35,560 nt of DNA from an uncultured Lachnospiraceae bacterium (lineage in GTDB: Bacteria > Bacillota > Clostridia > Lachnospirales > Lachnospiraceae), in assembly GCA_949893755.1 (NCBI GenBank), contig CATLCV010000031.1, positions 1-35,560 of the forward strand, read 5' to 3'. The notes under the pieces are model-generated. The model did no database searches. It had not been told where the DNA came from and saw only the letters and a program-made list of their open reading frames with translations. Positions 8,120 to 15,492 of this stretch are shown one piece after another. The first letter of the stretch is position 1, and each line of letters starts with the position of its first letter. The position numbers and the translations under genes were made by a program.

Positions 8120-10359
8120 AATATATCTCCTTTTCTGTTGTTTATTTTCAACATATTTTCCAACTCTCTTTTCATTTCGGTCAATGCCGTTTTGCTGTCG
8201 ATTTCCCGGCTGATTGCTCTTTTGATCTGCCCTGACAGGATAAAATCAATCTGTTCCAGATCGATCCGTTTCTTCTCTTTATCAAACAGTTCTTCCCTGG
8301 AACCGCCGATCTGGAATTTCTCATCCACCAGGTTCAGCCATGGGTAGCTCCCTCTCAATGTTTCGTCTCTTATTACGGATACCGTAGGGAGGCAGCCGCA
8401 TAATCTTAGATTTGTTATCGCAACTTTATCACTCAGATTCCATTTTAAAAATTCATAGCTTTCCTTTATATGGTCAGAATAGCGGTTAATACCAAGCGCC
8501 CATCCTCCAAGCATCGTCTTTCCTCCTGGAAGTGGCAGCTGTCCGATATATTTTTCATAGGTATCCCCGTTCTGTGAATACTTTCCCGGCTGATAGTGCG
8601 ATGCAAAGCCCTGAACAAGCGGAATTTCCCCATACAGAAGCATTTTAAACAGTTCATCCCAAAAATATCCTTCCGCCTCCTTCGGTACAAACTGAAAGGT
8701 TTTTACAAGATTATCCAGCGCCCTTTGATTCTCCTCACTGTCTATCACCAGCTTCCCCCATTTATCGGCAATCCTCCCATGAAAGGCCCATTGCCGCGGA
8801 AGAAATTCGTTGATCAGACCTACCGGCTCCAATGCCGTAGCTGCCGTACCATATCGAAACGGTGAATTTGCATTTGTTTTCCTGTCAAAAAATTCAGCAA
8901 TGGTATTGAAGTTTGTCCATGTCTTAGGGGGCATCAATTCGTATCCATATTGCTTCTGGAATTGCTTTTTTATATCTCTGTCACTGAAAACATCTTTCCG
9001 ATACAGAATCATCTGGATTGTCGCAATGATCGGAAGCAGATGCACACCACAGTCTCCGCGGTAAAAATCCTGCCGTATCCCGCTTGGATAATTTGATAAA
9101 AAATTGTCCTTTTTTGCCCATTCCTTCATATTCTCCAGGTAGTTTTCGGACAATACGCTTCGGATCCAGGGCAGGTCCATCATAATCATATCGTAATCTG
9201 TTTTCTTCCCCCGGGTCTGTGTATACAGCTCTTTACGCAGAGAACTATATTCCAGCTTATCAAACTCTACCCGTATTCCTGTTATGTTCCGGAATGCACA
9301 GGACAACTTCTCCAATGCATCCGTAGCGTCACATTGAAAGGCTAAGACCCGGAGGCTCCGCATAGGCATAGTATGGATTTCCATCCCCGTATTTCTATAA
9401 TTCCTTTTCGGGCGGATATAAATACTTCTATTTTCAATCTCCCCCCTGCTTTTCATGATAGAGGCCAAAAGCTTTCCTGCTTCTTTACCCATCAGGATCG
9501 CATTACGTCCATATTGCGTGATATCCTTATATAAATCTGTCGTGTACCATTTTTCTCCTACGATCGCATGAATCTCTAATTTGATTTTTAAGATATTGCA
9601 GACCTCTGAAAGGTGTGTTGCAAATTCCATAGAAGAAGTTATAACACATTCCGGAAACCGTCCGGCCTCAATCAGCTTCTGATAAATTCTGTCAAATACC
9701 GCCTCTTTTCTTGTCTCTTCAATCACAATAATATCCTGTTCACGGTTCTCTCTGGCAGCCAGATATCCTTCCACACAATCCTGTTCATTTGAAAATTCTT
9801 TTTTTCCAACCATAAGGCGGATTTCCCTGTATGGTTTCTCTTCGATAAGGCTGTTTGTGATGTCGAAAATCAGTTGCTTATTTTCAAACAATACATTTGA
9901 GAAATCAATCCCCTCTAATTTTCTTTCCACCATCACTATTTTGATTCCCTGATCCTGAAGTTTCCCATATTTCTCTTTATTCCTCTGATCGCATGGAACA
10001 ATGATGGCTCCTACCATGCCAATATATAAAAGCTGTTCTAAAAAATGGTTTTCTAAAACTATATTATTTTGTGTAAGCTTCAGTATCAGTATATAATTAT
10101 TCATATCCAACACATCCGCAATTCCCTGATAGATATCATTATAAGGCTCTTCCAGGCTGGGCAGCAGTACACCGATCACTTTTCCCTTATGTTTTTTCAG
10201 ATTCTGTGCCATATAATTCGGTTTATACGACAGTTCTTCAATTGCCTCCTGTATTTTATCGTACTTTTCGTCACTGACGCCGCCTTTTCCATTCAGCATA
10301 TTGGATACCGTACCGACCGACACTCCTGCCTTCTTTGCAACGTCTTTAATGGTAGCCAT
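8116..10359 (-). CDS. LacI-type regulator fused to an ABC solute-binding-protein domain
   Basis: A 747-residue protein about twice the length of a LacI repressor. Residues 1-56 are a canonical LacI helix-turn-helix and hinge (MATIKDVAKKAGVSVGTVSN...). Residues about 59-325 match the periplasmic-binding type 1 sensor core (KVIGVLLPSLEEPYNDIYQGI, GAIIVPCDQRN, GKEAGKLLAS). From about 335 to 740 the sequence changes to a family 1 extracellular solute-binding-protein pattern (SLRVLAFQCDATDALEKLS, TDYDMIMMDLPWIRSVLSEN, IQMILYRKDVFSD, GGWALGINRYSDHIKESYEFLKW). There is no signal peptide or membrane segment, so the binding-protein fold must be cytoplasmic and DNA-linked. The gene is uninterrupted, AAGGGG precedes the ATG by 8 nt, and its stop overlaps the true binding-protein gene (ATGA). 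It probably controls this operon in response to one or two ligands. I know of no characterised example of this architecture. Confidence 0.85.
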   Translation of the reverse strand: MATIKDVAKKAGVSVGTVSNMLNGKGGVSDEKYDKIQEAIEELSYKPNYMAQNLKKHKGKVIGVLLPSLEEPYNDIYQGIADVLDMNNYILILKLTQNNIVLENHFLEQLLYIGMVGAIIVPCDQRNKEKYGKLQDQGIKIVMVERKLEGIDFSNVLFENKQLIFDITNSLIEEKPYREIRLMVGKKEFSNEQDCVEGYLAARENREQDIIVIEETRKEAVFDRIYQKLIEAGRFPECVITSSMEFATHLSEVCNILKIKLEIHAIVGEKWYTTDLYKDITQYGRNAILMGKEAGKLLASIMKSRGEIENRSIYIRPKRNYRNTGMEIHTMPMRSLRVLAFQCDATDALEKLSCAFRNITGIRVEFDKLEYSSLRKELYTQTRGKKTDYDMIMMDLPWIRSVLSENYLENMKEWAKKDNFLSNYPSGIRQDFYRGDCGVHLLPIIATIQMILYRKDVFSDRDIKKQFQKQYGYELMPPKTWTNFNTIAEFFDRKTNANSPFRYGTAATALEPVGLINEFLPRQWAFHGRIADKWGKLVIDSEENQRALDNLVKTFQFVPKEAEGYFWDELFKMLLYGEIPLVQGFASHYQPGKYSQNGDTYEKYIGQLPLPGGKTMLGGWALGINRYSDHIKESYEFLKWNLSDKVAITNLRLCGCLPTVSVIRDETLRGSYPWLNLVDEKFQIGGSREELFDKEKKRIDLEQIDFILSGQIKRAISREIDSKTALTEMKRELENMLKINNRKGDIL

Positions 10360-10389
10360 ATCCTATGCCCCTTTTCCATAATTTTCTTT

Positions 10390-11268
10390 TTATTGTTCCA
10401 TTTTCTGACGCAGCATATGAATAGAATTTCTTACCATTTCCTCCATCTCTGTCTCGTCTGCTCCTTCACTGATATCCCGCCATACCTTGATATCATGTCC
10501 TACTTCTCCGCCCATTTTAATAAAGGGTTCCATGACGATCGCACCCTCATATGAAATATCCTTCAACGCTCCTGTAATCTCATCCCATGGCATTCTTCCG
10601 CTCAGACAGGGCGGTTTCCGATTTGTCTCTCCTACATGAAAATGTGCCAGATATCTGCCCGCTGTATGGATTGCCTCTGAAAAGCTGTCTTCCTCAATAT
10701 TCATATGATAGGTATCCAGCAGTATTTTTAAATTGGGACTTTCCGCTTGTTTCACATATTCTACAGCTTCCTTTGCAGTATTTAAAATCCCCTGTTCATA
10801 GCGGTTTACAACTTCTACTGCATATGTAATGTCAAGATTCTCTGCTGTTTTCATGATCTCACGTATTGATTTCAGAGAGCGTTCCCAGGCAGGCCGTTTA
10901 TCACTGATCTTTTCTGAAAAAGTCTTATTCCACGCACCATAATTCACCCCGGAATACATCCTGATATTCATCTGATCCATGATTTTTAAAGCTTCTACCG
11001 TATAGGAAATTCCTCTTTTTCTTATATCATCACTTTCCGAAGCCAGATCATAATCTGCTCCCAGGCCTACGGAAAATGTCAGAGTAATCTCATTTTCCGA
11101 TGCAAAATCTGCTATCCTCTGACGTTCTGTTTTTGTCCTTCGCATCATCGCGTCCGGTGCAATTTCTAAAATATCAAATCCCAAACGTTTTACCTGAGCT
11201 ATCTGTTTCAGAAAATCTGTTTCCCAATCTGCATTAAAGTATCCAAAATGAATTCCTATTTTATTCAC
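10390..11268 (-). CDS. D-tagatose/D-psicose 3-epimerase family enzyme, GTG start
   Basis: A 292-residue TIM-barrel ketose 3-epimerase, metal-dependent and cytoplasmic. The metal-binding quartet is visible, numbered from the GTG: Glu152 in AVEVVNRYE, Asp185 in LLDTYHMNIEE, His211 in HFHVGETNRKPP, and Glu247 in VMEPF. These positions nearly coincide with the characterised Agrobacterium psicose epimerase, and GETNRKPP is a family hallmark. The start is chosen as GTG at 11266-11268 because AAAGGAGG lies 5 nt upstream and family lengths are about 290; the frame is open further upstream to 11337. It is the first gene of the sugar operon, 30 nt before the LacI fusion. It would epimerise a ketose at C3, so the operon's substrate may be converted through a ketose that needs inversion. 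Confidence 0.88.
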   Translation of the reverse strand: MNKIGIHFGYFNADWETDFLKQIAQVKRLGFDILEIAPDAMMRRTKTERQRIADFASENEITLTFSVGLGADYDLASESDDIRKRGISYTVEALKIMDQMNIRMYSGVNYGAWNKTFSEKISDKRPAWERSLKSIREIMKTAENLDITYAVEVVNRYEQGILNTAKEAVEYVKQAESPNLKILLDTYHMNIEEDSFSEAIHTAGRYLAHFHVGETNRKPPCLSGRMPWDEITGALKDISYEGAIVMEPFIKMGGEVGHDIKVWRDISEGADETEMEEMVRNSIHMLRQKMEQ

Positions 11269-11314
11269 TGCATCCTCCTTTGCTAATATGATACATATTT
11301 TGTATTTACTTTGT

Positions 11315-11326
11315 ATTTGGCCAAAT
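11315..11326. promoter_or_regulatory. Palindromic operator candidate near the operon transcription start
   Basis: A perfect 12-bp palindrome ATTTGGCCAAAT lies about 8-19 nt downstream of the predicted transcription start of the sugar operon, a typical repressor position. It lacks the central CG pair common in LacI-family sites, so its protein partner is uncertain. Confidence 0.4.
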
Positions 11327-11339
11327 TTAGTATACAATT

Positions 11340-11368
11340 ATTATAAAACGCAAAAATTATACATTCAA
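11340..11368 (-). promoter_or_regulatory. Sigma-A promoter of the seven-gene sugar operon
   Basis: Minus-strand TTGAAT (-35, 11363-11368) and consensus TATAAT (-10, 11340-11345) with exactly 17 nt between. The leader to the epimerase GTG is about 65 nt. It is the only strong promoter I see before the seven minus-strand genes, whose spacings are short or overlapping. Confidence 0.75.
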
Positions 11369-11389
11369 TATATCTACTATTGAATTTCT

Positions 11390-11403
11390 TTGAAACGATT
11401 CAA
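11390..11403. promoter_or_regulatory. LacI-type operator candidate upstream of the -35 box
   Basis: TTGAAACGATTCAA is a 14-bp inverted repeat with a central CG and one central mismatch, the shape expected for a LacI-family protein. It sits 21 bp upstream of the -35 box rather than over the promoter, so it may serve activation, looping or an auxiliary contact. It is a good candidate site for the LacI fusion encoded second in the operon. Confidence 0.5.
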
Positions 11404-11490
11404 TGAAGATTTAATTTATAGGATTTGGATATTTTTTTACCTGTTGAGCAGCTAATACAAGGATACCGACATATGAACTTTGTTTCTTTT

Positions 11491-11542
11491 CAAAAAAGAA
11501 AACCCGAAAAGAATCCAAGTCAGATTATTCTTTCCGAGTTTT
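11491..11542 (-). terminator. Second, distal terminator-like hairpin after carD
   Basis: AAAACTCGGAAAGAAT pairs with ATTCTTTTCGGGTTTT (14 of 16 positions) on the minus strand and is followed by CTTTTTTG. Together with the hairpin at 11634-11673 it makes two terminators in tandem. A small GGATTG/CAATCC stem (11551-11570) lies between them. Confidence 0.5.
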
Positions 11543-11617
11543 GGGATGCTGGATTGTAAGCCTGCAATCCGTTTATCTATTTTATATATCGTTTTTTTCA
11601 ATCTGTGAATGTTCTTG

Positions 11618-11673
11618 AAATAAAAGAAAAAATCCCCGGAAATGCCTGTCCGCTGACAGGTCATCCTCCAGGG
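11618..11673 (-). terminator. Rho-independent terminator of carD
   Basis: On the minus strand directly after the carD stop: CCCTGGAGGATG, then CCTGTC-AGCG-GACAGG, then CATTTCCGGGG, followed by ATTTTTTCTTTTATTT. The long two-part stem and the U tract make this a convincing intrinsic terminator. Confidence 0.8.
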
Positions 11674-11681
11674 CATACTTA

Positions 11682-12173
11682 TCATGCTTCTTTTTTTCTC
11701 TGCTCGTTGATAAAGCCTTCGACTTTATTTTCCGGAATGCCCAGGGCATAGGAAAATTCACTGTAAAGTGCATGCTCCAAAAGCTGTTGATACTTCTTGT
11801 CCATGCTTGTAACACCGCCGCGATGCTCTGTACGCTTATAAAGGGTCTTCAATACCCGGATCCAGTTCTCCGGCACATATCCTGAGATGCAGTCCTTATA
11901 TTCCTGCTCCCGCGTCTTCTCACTGCGCACCCACAGGATCTCAATATCGTCCAGCCTCTTGATCAGTCCCAGAACCGCCTCCCGCTCAATGGGCTTGCGG
12001 ATGTTGGTCTCATCATCAATGGGGACATATGCCCGATCCTTTGCATTGCCCACTGACTGTAAGGTATAATACTTCTTCTTCCTGTCAGCAAACGTAAAAT
12101 CCAATGTTCCTACATCTTCAATCCGATATACACCCTTACACTTATAAACTACTGCATCACCTTGATTATGCAT
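11682..12173 (-). CDS. carD: CarD/CdnL-family RNA polymerase-binding regulator
   Basis: A 163-residue protein with the CarD/TRCF RNAP-interacting domain in its first 65 residues (GDAVVYKCKGVYRIEDVGTLDF, KKYYTLQSV, YVPIDD) and a helical C-terminal part ending in EGFINEQRKKEA. Family members bind the polymerase beta subunit and affect open-complex stability, especially at rRNA promoters. The frame starts at 12179 with an ATG that touches the AGGAGG; the second ATG at 12173 has the correct 6-nt spacing and matches the family start MHNQGDAVVY. It is a single gene with its own terminator and a possible TACAAT -10 near 12276-12281. The 190-nt gap upstream to nrdR holds nothing else I can recognise. 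Confidence 0.88.
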   Translation of the reverse strand: MHNQGDAVVYKCKGVYRIEDVGTLDFTFADRKKKYYTLQSVGNAKDRAYVPIDDETNIRKPIEREAVLGLIKRLDDIEILWVRSEKTREQEYKDCISGYVPENWIRVLKTLYKRTEHRGGVTSMDKKYQQLLEHALYSEFSYALGIPENKVEGFINEQRKKEA

Positions 12174-12360
12174 ACACATCCTCCTTCCTTACCAGATCAG
12201 AAAAATCTCTGTTTTGCTGCATTGACATTGGATCTTCACGCTTATAAAAGCTCTAAAACACCTCTTATCCATATAATTGTAGCACCTTTTTCATGCAGGC
12301 GTAAGAAGATTTTTTTAAGGAAGGTTCAATTTTGTAAATCAATTTCGCAAACTACAACTG

Positions 12361-12810
12361 TTACTCCAGGAACATTTTCAGTTCTTCCATAAATGTGTTG
12401 ACGTCCTTGAACTGCCGGTATACGGAAGCAAACCTGACATAAGCCACAGGATCCAGGGTTTTCAGCCGCTCCATGACGATCTCGCCGATGAGGCTGCTGG
12501 GGATCTCCTTCTCCTCCCGGTTCACAATCTGCAGCTCGATCTCATCCACAGCTTCCTTAATGGCATCCGCAGGCACCGGCCGCTTATAGCAGGCGCTCAA
12601 TACTCCGCTCTCAATCTTGGAGCGTTCAAACTGTTCCCGGTTATTGTCCTTTTTTATCACGATCAGCGGGATGGTCTCAATCTTCTCATAAGTGGTAAAC
12701 CGTTTTCCGCACTCATCACAACAGCGGCGGCGGCGAATCGAATTGTTCTCTTCCGCCGGCCTGGAATCAATGACGCGTGTGTCCGAATTTCCGCAATAGG
12801 GACATTTCAT
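12361..12810 (-). CDS. nrdR: Transcriptional repressor NrdR
   Basis: NrdR, 149 residues, the zinc-ribbon/ATP-cone repressor of ribonucleotide reductase genes. The N-terminal MKCPYCGNSDTRVIDSR with Cys3 and Cys6 and the RRRRCCDECGKRFTTYE pair (Cys31, Cys34) form the zinc ribbon. The ATP-cone follows (PLIVIKKDNNREQFERSKI..., VAYVRFASVYRQFKDVNTF). The frame opens at 12879 but the universally conserved start is the ATG at 12810, preceded by AAAGGCGGA. It lies 68 nt after ylmC on the same strand, a gene pair often seen in Clostridia. No nrd gene or NrdR box is seen in the window, so its targets are elsewhere. Confidence 0.95.
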   Translation of the reverse strand: MKCPYCGNSDTRVIDSRPAEENNSIRRRRCCDECGKRFTTYEKIETIPLIVIKKDNNREQFERSKIESGVLSACYKRPVPADAIKEAVDEIELQIVNREEKEIPSSLIGEIVMERLKTLDPVAYVRFASVYRQFKDVNTFMEELKMFLE

Positions 12811-12878
12811 AATATCATCCGCCTTTCTTTTTCTGCTATGGTATAGATTCATTATACACAATTCGTGGCACATTTGCA

Positions 12879-13133
12879 TTATATTTTTTTCAGAAATTTT
12901 TCTTCCCGGATCTCTACGAGAATGATATCCGGCCCGATCCGTTTTACACAGTGAAATGGAATCACATATTCACTGTCCGTCCCCAAAAAGCCGCAGATCT
13001 TCCCCGGCCCCGGAATGATCAGCGCCTCGATCTGCCCGCTGCTGCAGTCAAATTCGATATCCACCACACATCCCAGCCTTTTGCAGTCACAACTATTAAT
13101 TACTTCCTTTTCCCGGAGTTCACACAGCCGCAT
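12879..13133 (-). CDS. ylmC: YlmC/YmxH family PRC-barrel protein
   Basis: Small 84-residue PRC-barrel protein of the YlmC/YmxH family, associated with sporulating Firmicutes. The pattern is typical: MRLCELREKEVINSCDCKRLGCVVDIEFD, IEALIIPGPGK, YVIPFHCVKRIGPDIILVEI. The start is chosen at 13133, where AGGAG lies 6 nt upstream, rather than the earlier ATG at 13160. The molecular role of the family is poorly known. Its position just upstream of nrdR is common in Clostridia. Its presence is mild support for a spore-forming lineage. Confidence 0.85.
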   Translation of the reverse strand: MRLCELREKEVINSCDCKRLGCVVDIEFDCSSGQIEALIIPGPGKICGFLGTDSEYVIPFHCVKRIGPDIILVEIREEKFLKKI

Positions 13134-13256
13134 ATCCGTCTCCTGACAACATATTTCCACTTACTTCCATTGTATGCAGCAAAGTCCCGCAAGGTTACTG
13201 CTGCCTTCGCGGATCTGCTCACCTTCTGATAGATTTTCGAAATTTCTCTCATCCTC

Positions 13257-13285
13257 TTGACATCCGATACGTATCGTATTATACT
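13257..13285 (+). promoter_or_regulatory. Consensus sigma-A promoter for the ABC exporter pair
   Basis: TTGACA (13257-13262) and TATACT (13280-13285) with 17 nt between, the strongest promoter in the window. The spacer contains a perfect 12-bp palindrome CGATACGTATCG (13265-13276). The leader to the ATG at 13390 is about 98 nt. Confidence 0.8.
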
Positions 13286-13310
13286 GTATTTGTACCAGTA
13301 ATACAGTATA
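13280..13310. promoter_or_regulatory. 31-bp inverted repeat over the -10 of the ABC exporter promoter
   Basis: TATACTGTATT (13280-13290) and AATACAGTATA (13300-13310) are perfect 11-bp inverted arms separated by 9 nt. The left arm contains the -10 box, so a bound repressor would block polymerase. Related ABC pairs in Firmicutes are often under GntR/YtrA-type repressors, but no such gene is adjacent here. Confidence 0.6.
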
Positions 13311-13389
13311 TCACAGATTACATTTTATCGAAATAACCTGAGTGAAAAGATTGTTTCTGCCGACACCATTCTATAAAGGAGGATGTACA

Positions 13390-14241
13390 ATGAACCACGC
13401 TTTGACAATTTCAGGACTGACCAAAACCTATCCGGACTTTGTTTTGGATCATGTCTCATTTACGGTTCCGAGCGGCTCTATCGTCGGGCTGATCGGTGAA
13501 AACGGCGCCGGAAAAAGCACCACGATCCATGCGGCCCTGGGCCTGATCCAAAAGGAAGCCGGCCATACTGCCATCTTGGGAAAGGAAGAACTGGACGCAG
13601 AGACCAGGGAGCAGATCGGCGTTGTATTTGACGGCAGCAATTATCCGGAAATCCTTTCTCCGAAGAAGATCAGCCGTGTCATGAAGCATATTTACCGTTC
13701 CTGGGACGAACCGGCCTATCTGCGGCTTTTAAAGCAGTTTTCACTGCCTCTCGACAAGCCGATCAGACAGTTTTCAAAGGGCATGAAAATGAAGCTGGCG
13801 ATCACCGCCGCACTGTCGCACCATTCGAAGCTGCTGATCCTGGACGAAGCGACCAGCGGACTCGACCCCGTCATTCGGGATGATATCCTGGATATGCTTC
13901 TTGACTTTGTGCAGAACGAAGAGCATTCCATCCTGATCTCCTCCCACATTACCAGCGATCTGGAAAAAATCGCGGACTATATTGTATTTATCCATGAGGG
14001 GAAGGTCGTGTTCTCCAAGCCCAAGGATGAACTGACCGAACAGTACGGCATCATCAAATGCGGCGCGGCGCAATTTGACGCAATAGAAAAATCCGATATC
14101 ATCGTATCCCGAAAGATGGATTATGAGTGGCAGGTTTTGATCTCCGACCGGGATAAAATGCAGAAAAAATACAGGGATGCCCTGATCGTCCCGGCAGCGA
14201 TCGACGAAATCATGCTTTTATATATAAAGGGGGAAAAGTAA
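13390..14241 (+). CDS. ABC transporter ATP-binding protein (YtrB-like exporter)
   Basis: A 283-residue ATPase of a two-component ABC-2-type exporter. Walker A GENGAGKST is at residues 36-44, the signature reads FSKGM (128-132) with a Lys instead of the usual SGGQ form, as in YtrB/YhcH-type proteins, Walker B LLILDE at 148-153 is followed by ATSGLDP, and the H-loop is in ILISSHITSDLEK. AAAGGAGG lies 7 nt before the ATG at 13390; an earlier in-frame ATG at 13342 has no such site. The stop and the next ATG share one base (TAATG), so translation is coupled with the permease. The substrate is unknown; relatives respond to cell-wall-active compounds. Confidence 0.88.
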   Translation: MNHALTISGLTKTYPDFVLDHVSFTVPSGSIVGLIGENGAGKSTTIHAALGLIQKEAGHTAILGKEELDAETREQIGVVFDGSNYPEILSPKKISRVMKHIYRSWDEPAYLRLLKQFSLPLDKPIRQFSKGMKMKLAITAALSHHSKLLILDEATSGLDPVIRDDILDMLLDFVQNEEHSILISSHITSDLEKIADYIVFIHEGKVVFSKPKDELTEQYGIIKCGAAQFDAIEKSDIIVSRKMDYEWQVLISDRDKMQKKYRDALIVPAAIDEIMLLYIKGEK

Positions 14242-14870
14242 TGAAAGGTATTTTACTGAAAGATCTCTATATTGCAAAAAGCAACATTCTTGTGACTGTC
14301 ATAAGCCTGATCGTCCTGGGCTTCGGACTTTCCTTTTTGCTGGAAACAAGCGCCCTTTTGGTCCTTGCCCCGGTCGTTTCCACAACGTCGGTTTTTATCA
14401 GCATCACAAGCGACGCAAGCTCCAGATGGAATAAAAATGTAGTCACCATGCCGGTAACAAAGGGACAGATCATCGGTGAAAAGTTTATTTTTTATATCCT
14501 GCTTGCTGCCCTGGGACTGGGTGCTGCCCTGATTCCCTGTGCATTCCTTTCCTTTTTTGACAGGGATATCACACTGCACTCCTTATGCCTGTATGGTTCC
14601 ATCGGGATCAGCGCGACCCTGCTGGCCGGCGGCATCAGCCTGCCTTGCGCTTACCTGTTTGACCCGGAAAAATCACAGATCGTCTTTATGATGTCCTTCC
14701 TGGCTTCCACGGGAATCATTACGCTGCTGGTGCTTTTCACGAACCTGTTTATTCCTGTAAAAGACCATATCCTCCTCGCATTTTGCATCGTGCTTGCGGT
14801 TTCTGTCCTATGGTTTTTTATCGCATACAGAATTGCGGCTGCAATCTATCAAAAGCGGGATATCACGTAG
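14241..14870 (+). CDS. ABC-2 family membrane permease
   Basis: A 209-residue protein with about six hydrophobic segments: residues 14-32, 36-54, 88-112, 119-140, 148-170 and 178-200. The MKGILLKDLYIAKSN start is typical of small Firmicute ABC-2 membrane proteins that pair with YtrB-like ATPases, and the SDASSRWNKNVVTMPVTKGQII loop between the second and third segments is a family feature (PF13346-like). It overlaps the ATPase stop by one base and ends before a bidirectional terminator. It would form the membrane half of the exporter. The transported molecule cannot be inferred. Confidence 0.8.
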   Translation: MKGILLKDLYIAKSNILVTVISLIVLGFGLSFLLETSALLVLAPVVSTTSVFISITSDASSRWNKNVVTMPVTKGQIIGEKFIFYILLAALGLGAALIPCAFLSFFDRDITLHSLCLYGSIGISATLLAGGISLPCAYLFDPEKSQIVFMMSFLASTGIITLLVLFTNLFIPVKDHILLAFCIVLAVSVLWFFIAYRIAAAIYQKRDIT

Positions 14871-14944
14871 GAAGTTTCGTAAAAGATCATGTGACGCCGG
14901 CACACGCCAGCCTGAATGATTGATTTCTTAATACAATCGCATAA

Positions 14945-14991
14945 AAACCGCACCGGGACAGTATCTCACAAATACCATCCCGGTGCGGTTT
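14945..14991. terminator. Bidirectional terminator between exporter and fuc operon
   Basis: A perfect 14-bp stem (AAACCGCACCGGGA with TCCCGGTGCGGTTT, loop 19) lies between the convergent exporter and fucU genes. It is flanked by T-rich sequence on both strands (AAAAA on the left, TTTGATTT on the right), so it should serve both. Confidence 0.85.
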
Positions 14992-15032
14992 GATTTATAA
15001 GAGAAGATTCTGAAGAAAAACTGTATCTGCGG

Positions 15033-15473
15033 CTATTCTGTCACAACACCCTTCTGCAGCATCACATTCGCATACAGGGCGGATTCTACGGTCGCGATGA
15101 TGGCATAAGCCGTCTTTGCCTCGTCGTAGAACGCGAAGCGCTCGATATTGCCCACGCAGTCCGCACCGCGGGAATCGTGCTTTGCGATGATCTCCTTGTA
15201 GGTATCCCAGATCGGAGTCTCCACATCATCCCCGGGCATCACTTCCATCAGGTTCACCGGCTTCTCCACATAAGTATCCAGCGGGAATACCTGCAGGATC
15301 GCATCCAGGAGCTCTGGTACGCCGTGGCCGTCACAGCGGATCACGATCGCGTCCTTTCCCATGGATTCCGCCGGGAAGTTGCCGTCAGAGATCACCAGAC
15401 GGTCACTGTGCCCCATCTCGCAGAGCACCATCAACAATTCCGGAGACAAAATTTTCGGAATTCCTTTTAACAT
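15033..15473 (-). CDS. fucU: L-fucose mutarotase FucU
   Basis: A 146-residue member of the RbsD/FucU family, which interconverts the alpha and beta anomers of L-fucose so that the isomerase gets its preferred form. Visible features: MLKGIPKILSPELLMVLCEMGHSD with His22 as the conserved active-site histidine, the ISDGNFP motif (Asp30), a C-terminal FYDEAKTAYAIIATVESALYANV block. Length matches the family. It is the last gene of fucK-fucI-fucU, 19 nt after fucI, and is followed by the bidirectional terminator. Confidence 0.93.
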   Translation of the reverse strand: MLKGIPKILSPELLMVLCEMGHSDRLVISDGNFPAESMGKDAIVIRCDGHGVPELLDAILQVFPLDTYVEKPVNLMEVMPGDDVETPIWDTYKEIIAKHDSRGADCVGNIERFAFYDEAKTAYAIIATVESALYANVMLQKGVVTE

Positions 15474-15492
15474 ATTCTATACCCTCCATACC

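Noticed and set aside
8116..10359. The long LacI gene as a fusion caused by a missed stop or frameshift
   Set aside because: There is no internal ribosome site or signal peptide at the domain boundary near codon 330, and the frame and composition are continuous.
11390..11403. Reading the upstream palindrome as a cre site
   Set aside because: The spacing is two bases too short for the CcpA consensus; a LacI-type operator fits better.
11452..11685. Short minus-strand frame after carD
   Set aside because: It spans both terminator hairpins and has a Lys/Phe-rich translation typical of AT-rich noncoding DNA.
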